DNA from: an uncultured Eubacteriales bacterium
Lineage (GTDB): Bacteria > Bacillota > Clostridia > Oscillospirales > CAG-272
NCBI GenBank assembly: GCA_934462885.1
Contig: CAKSJC010000047.1
Location: 1 to 10,261, forward strand
Reading direction: 5' to 3'
DNA: 10,261 nt
The notes beneath the pieces are model-generated. The model did no database searches, was not told the DNA's origin, and was given only the letters and a program-made list of their open reading frames with translations. This document shows, one piece after another, positions 5,810 through 10,261 of this stretch. Numbering within the stretch: position 1 is the stretch's first letter; each line of letters starts with the position of its first letter. The position numbers and the translations under genes are program-made.

Positions 5810-6469
5810 TTAGTCAAACATGCCGAAGCCGGCGGCTTGGGAGATAGGGAGAGAGAATACGATTGTACCGGCGTCTGACGAGGGACCGGCTTCTTTCAGG
5901 ATAGAAGACATTATATTAGATTTTTCGGAAGAAGCCGAGACAATTAGGATGACTTCTTTTTCGTGTGCGATTGATACGTTGAAGAATTTTGCGTCCTCGG
6001 AGGAAGCGGTACCTTTTCCGTGCAGGACAGTTCCTCCTTTTGCGCCCGCTTTACGGGCTGCGTTCATCACGAGATCCGTCTGACCCTCGTTTGAAATAGC
6101 GACAATAAGCTCGTATGAGAAATTCAGATCAGGTGAATATTTAGCGTTTTGCGCGTCTGAACTTAAATATGCCACAGTTTTACCTCCGCCGATACTTTTT
6201 ATGGGGACAGCGGCAGTAATGCCGTGTCCGGGAACGCCGATAAACATTTGTTTTTTCTGTTCGCGTATGAGAGAAGCCGTTTTATCGTTGTCGGCTATCG
6301 AGAGGACGATTCTTTTTTCGTTGTCCTCAATGCCGAGGATGTCGAGCATACTTTGCACGGCGGTACCGCGTCCGTGAAGAACGACCGCCATTTTCACTCC
6401 GACGTCGGCGCAGATTTTAGTAAGCGTTGCGACAGATTTCGGGTTGCATACCGATATCACGTAATTCAT
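5810..6469 (-). CDS. Tandem P-II-like regulatory protein paired with DUF1538
   Basis: P-II proteins sense small effectors and control partner proteins, often membrane transporters. This 219-aa product appears to hold two P-II-like domains, about 2-100 and 118-219. Matching segments are VVLHGRGTA (29-37) and TVLHGKGTA (147-155), and GHGITAAVPIKSIGG (81-95) opposite GTIVFSLPISQAAG (201-214). GAKGGTVLHGKGT and EKEVILIV in domain 2 are P-II-like. The classical T-loop with its modifiable Tyr is not recognisable; the loop region looks short, so effector and target contacts probably differ from GlnB/GlnK. The start is ATG at 6469, not the in-frame TTG at 6484: it has a strong ribosome site and its ATGA overlaps the stop of the DUF1538 gene, indicating coupled translation. 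The partner is inferred to be that membrane protein. Ligand unknown. Confidence 0.82.
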   Translation of the reverse strand: MNYVISVCNPKSVATLTKICADVGVKMAVVLHGRGTAVQSMLDILGIEDNEKRIVLSIADNDKTASLIREQKKQMFIGVPGHGITAAVPIKSIGGGKTVAYLSSDAQNAKYSPDLNFSYELIVAISNEGQTDLVMNAARKAGAKGGTVLHGKGTASSEDAKFFNVSIAHEKEVILIVSASSEKSNIMSSILKEAGPSSDAGTIVFSLPISQAAGFGMFD

Positions 6470-7908
6470 GCCCTGTCCTCCCAAAGTTCAACAATATCGA
6501 AGTCTCCGTATTCCGCCGAGGGAGAAAGATTTTCTTTTCTCTCTTTGATTTTGAAGTAAAGCCCCACAGCCTGTATAGAGATGAGAGGCATCATTGCGAC
6601 CATCGCAACGACGCCGAAAGCGTCGCGGAGGACGTTTCCGTCTAAAGCGGTGCTTGCGCCGATCATGAACTGAAGCATGAACGTAGCGGTCATCGGGCCG
6701 GACGCGACTCCGCCGGAGTCGAACGCTATCGCGGTGTATATGTCCGGAACAAAGAAAGATAGGATAATTGCCGCGGCATACCCCGGTATAAGGAACCACA
6801 TTATCGAAATACCGGTGATTACGCGAAGCATTGATATCCCCATGGCGATCGAAATAGCGACGGAGAGACTCTTTTTTATTACATTTCCTGGGATAGCTCC
6901 CGCGCTTACATCTTCAATCTGCTTTTCGAGAACGCCGACTGCGGGTTCAGCCGATATGATAAACCAGCCGAAGATCATGGAAAGAGGAATAAGAAGAGCT
7001 TTCGTCGAACCTGACGCGAGCGTTGAGCCGAGCACCGTTCCGAGAGCGGCAAAACCAACGTTTACTCCCGTCAGGAATAATACGAGCCCCGCGTGAGTGT
7101 AAAGGATTCCTACGCAGATTTTAAGAAGATTTCTTTTCGTTATTTTCAGTGAAAATAACTGGAAAAGGAAAAAAATAACTACAATCGGAAGAAGAGATAA
7201 CGCCATTTCTCCCATGTACTTAGGTATAGCCCCAAGATAAGCGGAACCGATTTCGACGGAATTTTCGAAATGAGCAACGCTTGCTTCAGCGGAAGCGTCT
7301 GTTCCCGAATAGAAAAATCCGAGGATAAGAACCGCGAGAATCGGTCCGATAGACGAAAGCGCGACAAGACCGAAGCTGTCCGCTCCAGCCTTTTTGTCGC
7401 TTCGGATGTTGGAAACACCTATTCCGAGCGCAAGTATGAAAGGTACGGTCATCGGACCCGTAGTAACTCCGCCGGAGTCGAACGCTATACTTAAATAGTC
7501 CGCGTCCGTAAACGCCGCGAGAATAAAAACGAGCGCGTAGAAACCAATGAGAAACCATCTGAGCTTCACACCGGTGAGAATGCGCACCATGCAGACCGAT
7601 AGGAAAAAACCTACTCCGGCGCCGACCGTCAGAAGAAGTACGGCGTTGTTAATGTGAGGAACAGTTTCGGCAAGCGCCTGAAGATCAGGCTCCGCAACCG
7701 TAACCGCAAAGCCAACCGCAAAACTCACCGCTAAAATAAAAACGAAATTTTTTGTTTTTGTCATGGCAGTGCCGATGCGGTTGCCGATGGGAGTCATCGA
7801 ACTTTCAGCTCCCAAAGTGAAAAGACCCATCCCTAAAATCACCATAACGGTTCCGATTATGAAGTTAAGCATAAGACCCGTTTCAACAGGAGATATGAAT
7901 AAGCACAA
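6466..7908 (-). CDS. DUF1538-family integral membrane protein, internally duplicated
   Basis: Function is not established; the many helices and P-II partner suggest a transporter or channel (inference). The 480-aa reading from TTG at 7908 contains two copies of a roughly 250-aa unit. Each has an Ala-Glu-Pro turn after the second helix (VAEPDL 71-76, SAEPAV 319-324) and later the signature FDSGGVxxGPMT (143-154 and 396-407), followed by a long helix. DSGG and GPMT sit between membrane segments and may form a re-entrant site. The soluble tail (about 452-480) is short and charged. The start is doubtful. The same frame stays open upstream to 8034, just after a TAA at 8035-8037. It encodes an amphipathic helix and a hydrophobic segment (ILEKVKEALYSVVPIIIIVAF) typical of a genuine N-terminus, but has no ATG, GTG or TTG there. 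The true start may be AUA/AUU, or a frameshift may lie near 7980. The stop overlaps the P-II gene by ATGA. Confidence 0.85.
   Translation of the reverse strand: MCLFISPVETGLMLNFIIGTVMVILGMGLFTLGAESSMTPIGNRIGTAMTKTKNFVFILAVSFAVGFAVTVAEPDLQALAETVPHINNAVLLLTVGAGVGFFLSVCMVRILTGVKLRWFLIGFYALVFILAAFTDADYLSIAFDSGGVTTGPMTVPFILALGIGVSNIRSDKKAGADSFGLVALSSIGPILAVLILGFFYSGTDASAEASVAHFENSVEIGSAYLGAIPKYMGEMALSLLPIVVIFFLFQLFSLKITKRNLLKICVGILYTHAGLVLFLTGVNVGFAALGTVLGSTLASGSTKALLIPLSMIFGWFIISAEPAVGVLEKQIEDVSAGAIPGNVIKKSLSVAISIAMGISMLRVITGISIMWFLIPGYAAAIILSFFVPDIYTAIAFDSGGVASGPMTATFMLQFMIGASTALDGNVLRDAFGVVAMVAMMPLISIQAVGLYFKIKERKENLSPSAEYGDFDIVELWEDRA
6476..6482 (-). promoter_or_regulatory. Ribosome binding site for the P-II-like gene
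   Basis: GGGAGGA on the minus strand, 6 nt before ATG at 6469 and inside the last codons of the DUF1538 gene. Strength and spacing decide the start and favour translation coupled to the upstream gene. Confidence 0.85.
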
Positions 7909-8034
7909 AAAAGCAACAATAATAATGATAGGGACTACCGAGTAAAGAGCTTCTTTGACTTTTTCAAGGATGGCGGTTTTGTTTTTGTCGAAATAACCTA
8001 TAAATATCCACGCCTTTCTTTGAAATATTTGATT
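7909..8034 (-). other. In-frame upstream extension of the DUF1538 gene lacking a canonical start
   Basis: These 42 codons read without a stop into the DUF1538 frame. The last 23 give ILEKVKEALYSVVPIIIIVAF plus flanks, protein-like and matching the hydrophobic start expected for this family. AAAGAAAGG (about 8022-8014) could serve as ribosome site for ATA at 8007. A GTG at 8011 lies in another frame that reads VDIYRLFRQKQNRHP and stops at about 7966. A one-base slip in the A-rich stretch near 7980-7987 would join that GTG to the DUF1538 frame. Confidence 0.6.
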
Positions 8035-8050
8035 TTATATGGAATGCAGA

Positions 8051-8339
8051 GAGAACGAGGGAACGACGCAGGAGAGACGGAGGACGCGGAGGAGACGGAG
8101 GACGCGGGGGGTTTTTGAAAAAAACCCCCGCACCCCCAAAAACTTTCATGAGAAAGTTTTTGATGTCGTGCAGACAAATTTATTATAGATTTGGTTTATG
8201 CTGATACTCAGTTTACGGACGGCTTTACGTCAACAGGCTGAGTATCGCCGGTAATTTAAGCTGAACCATATCCGTCTGCACGAAACCCTGACTCCATCAG
8301 TCCGAAAGTTCTTTGGTTCTTTCTTTCAAGAAAGAACCG
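8051..8339 (+). repeat. Intergenic modular repeat, copy B
   Basis: Same modules and orientation as copy A. The purine-rich tract contains GAGACGGAGGACGCGG twice (8074-8089 and 8092-8107, 18-bp period). Hairpin 1 lies at 8104-8131, hairpin 2 at 8138-8147/8152-8161 with loop ATGA, the 118-bp inverted repeat at 8166-8283, and hairpin 3 at 8315-8338. From 8203 to 8339 it matches 5650-5786 of copy A with a single difference (8296 A versus 5743 T). The left arm at 8176-8202 has diverged and no longer pairs well with the right arm. It lies between repeat C and the DUF1538 gene and forms that gene's upstream region. Confidence 0.9.
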
Positions 8340-8356
8340 CATCTCCCGTCTCCATA

Positions 8357-8611
8357 GCCCCCAAAAACTTTCGGAAGAAAGTTTTTGATGTCGTGCAGAC
8401 AAATTCAGTTAAGCTTTGGTTTATGCGGATACTCACTGCACAGCCGTATGATATCTCCAAACCAACAGGCTGAGTATCGCCTGTAATCTAAACTGAACCA
8501 TACCCTCCTGCAATACACCAATACCTTCCCTCAGTCTGAAAGTTCTTTGGTTCTTTCTTTCAAGAAAGAACCGCGTCCCCCGTCCCCCGCATCCCCCGCG
8601 TCCCCCGTCTC
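8357..8611 (+). repeat. Intergenic modular repeat, copy C (degenerate right half)
   Basis: It follows copy B directly in tandem but lacks hairpin 1. Hairpin 2 (8363-8372/8377-8386, loop GGAA) and the left arm from TCGTGCAGAC (8391-8400) are nearly identical to copy A. The apex sequence and the right TCGTGCAGAC partner are lost or replaced. Hairpin 3 (8549-8572) is perfect. The C-run tract after it (8577-8606) is longer than in the other copies. The right end overlaps the 3' end of the glycosidase gene and encodes its last 24 residues. Confidence 0.85.
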
Positions 8612-10258
8612 AATAAGATTGTTGACTGTTTCACGCATGGAGAGGAGCCAATCAGGGGAAGAGGGGTAAGAATCGAAAGAGATTGAAGAGAGGTCTGTGC
8701 CGAGGGTCGAGAGAGTTTTTTCAAGGGCTTCTCTGCCGATAATCGACTCGGCGAGGCGAAGCGCGCGAGCATCGGCGAGGGCGTCGGCGAAGGCTTTTAA
8801 CCTGAGCGTTTCGTAGGGGACGCCGTTTTTTCCCGGGTAGACCGAGAAGCAGTCGCCTGCCGGGACGAAATAATCGCCGTCGGTTATCTGATACGGGTCA
8901 ATCTGACGTTTTGACTCTTTAGAGTTCCAGAAGTTGTATCCCCAGTGAAGGAAGCCCTCAATATTGTATTTCCAGAACTGGAAGCCGATAACGCGCGTGC
9001 GTGCTTGCGGCATAGCCACAAATCTGTTTGAGACTTTGTTATCCTGCGCGCCGCAGTAGTAAGTCCAAAGACCGTCTATTCCCGCATCGATAAAAGGAGC
9101 GATCTCGTCGGTTGACGGGATAGGGTGCTCTACCGTTCCGGTTTTGTAAAAATCAAAGTTTGAGAGAGCGTCCGTTATTCTGTATCCGTCGAGGATATCG
9201 GCTACCTGCTCCTTAGCGGCGCGGTACGCCTCAAGATTGGAGAGCGAGGGTTCGTCCGATATGTGGAAAACACAGTTTTTGTCTTCGCCGAGCCTGCCCA
9301 TTTCCGATATGAGAGCCGGGAGGAAGGCGCGGAGGAATCCCCTGTATTCGCCGCTCAAAGCGTCTGTTTCCCAGCCGAAAAGACGCTTGAATTCGCCGTC
9401 CTCCCAGCCCATGATTTTGGGAGCGTGCGCCGCGCCCCATTGAGTGTAGAGATGAGATATCTCAAAATATTTTATGTCGGCTTTTCTCGCAATTTTCACC
9501 CATTTTTGAAGGCGCGAAAAGCCGAATCGCCAAACTCCGCCGTCTCGGTATACGTCGACGAGCTGCGTGGTGCGCCTTTCTCCGCCGACCGCCGTGTCAA
9601 GCGGAGGCGTGAACACGGGAGTCAGGATCATGTTAAGTCCGTTTTCCGCCGCTTTTTTCATGTAGTTTCCGATGATTTTAAAATGCTCGTCGGAGAAAAC
9701 GTCCGTTCCGTAGTAATCCGCAATGCAGTCGGCGTGAAGCCATTGAGATACCGCCATCGTTTCCGGAGGAAGAACGGCGTCTACTATTTTTAATTCTATT
9801 CCGCACGAGAGGAAAACATCACCTTTCCAAAGAAGAGAAATCCCGACGTGATATACTCCCGCCGCAGCGTCTTCGGGAATATCGACCTCAACAAAAAGCG
9901 ACTTTAACTCCCACGACGTGAGAAAAACCGTGTCTCCCTGCGATAGCGGAACAAGAAGATCCGGATAAAGCCCCGGCGTTCGGCGAAGATAGTTTTCGTC
10001 GGCTGTGGGATAGCACGGAAACCGAACGGGAACTTGCTCAACAGAGCTTACACGAACGTATTCCGAGATAGGCGAATCTACCCTAAGCGTAAGAGGACAG
10101 CGCGGAAAATGCCCGCGCTCGTCCGATGTGTACGCAACTTCAAAGGAAAACTTTTCACCGCGGAGCGCAGACGCGCGCGTTATTTCTTTTTTTGCCTTGA
10201 TATCCTCGTCCATGAAACACTTCTCAAGCGACGATATCGCCTTTATGTAAGCAGACAT
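8531..10258 (-). CDS. GH123-family (DUF4091) glycoside hydrolase, probable beta-N-acetylgalactosaminidase
   Basis: GH123 enzymes remove terminal beta-GalNAc from glycans by substrate-assisted catalysis using an adjacent Asp-Glu pair. The 575-aa product has a beta-rich N-terminal domain (about 1-165) and a TIM-barrel-like catalytic domain (about 166-510). HISDEPS (332-338) supplies the pair D335/E336. WTYYCG (398-403) and FWKYNIEGFLHWGYNFW (428-444) look like the aromatic substrate site. No signal peptide or anchor is visible, so it is probably cytoplasmic and acts on imported glycans. ATG at 10258 is 3 bases from the window edge, so the ribosome site is unseen and a longer start is possible. 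The last 24 residues (552-575, GDAGDAGDGGRG... to SD) are encoded by repeat C, so the repeat has replaced or extended the native C-terminus. Activity on GalNAc is inferred from family. Confidence 0.85.
   Translation of the reverse strand: MSAYIKAISSLEKCFMDEDIKAKKEITRASALRGEKFSFEVAYTSDERGHFPRCPLTLRVDSPISEYVRVSSVEQVPVRFPCYPTADENYLRRTPGLYPDLLVPLSQGDTVFLTSWELKSLFVEVDIPEDAAAGVYHVGISLLWKGDVFLSCGIELKIVDAVLPPETMAVSQWLHADCIADYYGTDVFSDEHFKIIGNYMKKAAENGLNMILTPVFTPPLDTAVGGERRTTQLVDVYRDGGVWRFGFSRLQKWVKIARKADIKYFEISHLYTQWGAAHAPKIMGWEDGEFKRLFGWETDALSGEYRGFLRAFLPALISEMGRLGEDKNCVFHISDEPSLSNLEAYRAAKEQVADILDGYRITDALSNFDFYKTGTVEHPIPSTDEIAPFIDAGIDGLWTYYCGAQDNKVSNRFVAMPQARTRVIGFQFWKYNIEGFLHWGYNFWNSKESKRQIDPYQITDGDYFVPAGDCFSVYPGKNGVPYETLRLKAFADALADARALRLAESIIGREALEKTLSTLGTDLSSISFDSYPSSPDWLLSMRETVNNLIETGDAGDAGDGGRGSFLKERTKELSD
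8577..8606 (-). other. Candidate G-quadruplex at the glycosidase 3' end
   Basis: The plus strand has four C5 runs (8577-8581, 8584-8588, 8593-8597, 8602-8606) with spacers of 2, 4 and 4 nt. The minus strand, which is the mRNA-like strand here, therefore has four G5 runs with short loops. It encodes Gly-Asp-Ala repeats at the C-terminus of the glycosidase. Folding in DNA or RNA is inferred from the pattern. Confidence 0.6.
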
Positions 10259-10261
10259 ATT

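Noticed and set aside
6469..6484. TTG at 6484 as start of the P-II-like gene
   Set aside because: Its first codons coincide with the ribosome site GGGAGGA that serves the ATG at 6469.
7964..8149. Minus-strand frame across repeat B
   Set aside because: It is mostly Pro/Ser repeats from the purine-rich tract; only its end matters, as a possible frameshifted start of the DUF1538 gene.
8051..8611. Tandem repeats B and C as a possible CRISPR array
   Set aside because: Units are about 280 bp, contain internal hairpins and have no short regular repeats with unique spacers; no cas gene is present.
9263..9793. Long plus-strand frame opposite the glycosidase gene
   Set aside because: It is a shadow frame of a clear GH123-like gene, with no recognisable domain.

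Overview
The window is a chromosomal replication-origin region of a low-to-moderate GC bacterium, most likely an uncultured gut-type Clostridia (Oscillospirales-like; inferred). The evidence is the dnaA-oriC-dnaN order, the form of the DnaA DNA-binding domain (FGRDHSTV), GGAGG ribosome sites, a consensus sigma-A promoter, and a GH123-type glycosidase gene. All six genes lie on the minus strand, so transcription runs from right to left.

Layout in transcription order: a GH123-family (DUF4091) glycosidase (8531-10258); two tandem copies of an intergenic repeat (8051-8611); a duplicated DUF1538 membrane protein whose true start is not a normal start codon (6466-7908, coding sense continuing to about 8034); a tandem P-II-like regulator joined to it by an ATGA overlap (5810-6469); another repeat copy (5509-5786); a MATE-family exporter (4146-5486) with its terminator (4054-4099); dnaA with a perfect-consensus promoter (2140-3804); an 834-bp origin (1306-2139); dnaN (52-1305); and the end of a fourth repeat copy (1-50).

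The origin is readable in detail. On the plus strand an almost GC-free tract (1379-1424) is followed by TAG/CAG trinucleotides (1423-1440), a GGGC step, and two abutting DnaA-box-like 9-mers (1445-1462). This is the layout of the DnaA-trio basal unwinding element. Farther toward dnaA are more TTTTCAACA boxes and a perfect 21-bp inverted repeat with a 3-nt spacer (1970-2014) that carries two such boxes back to back.

The least familiar content is a modular repeat of about 250-290 bp, present as three nearly complete copies plus one end, always in the same orientation. In minus-strand reading it begins just after the stop codons of dnaN and the P-II gene, and it supplies the last 24 codons of the glycosidase gene. 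It holds a G/C-run tract, an 11-bp hairpin, a 118-bp imperfect inverted repeat, two more hairpins and a second G-rich tract. I see no transposase, CRISPR, tRNA or rRNA. The other item of interest is the DUF1538/P-II pair, which looks like an uncharacterised membrane protein with a dedicated P-II-type regulator.
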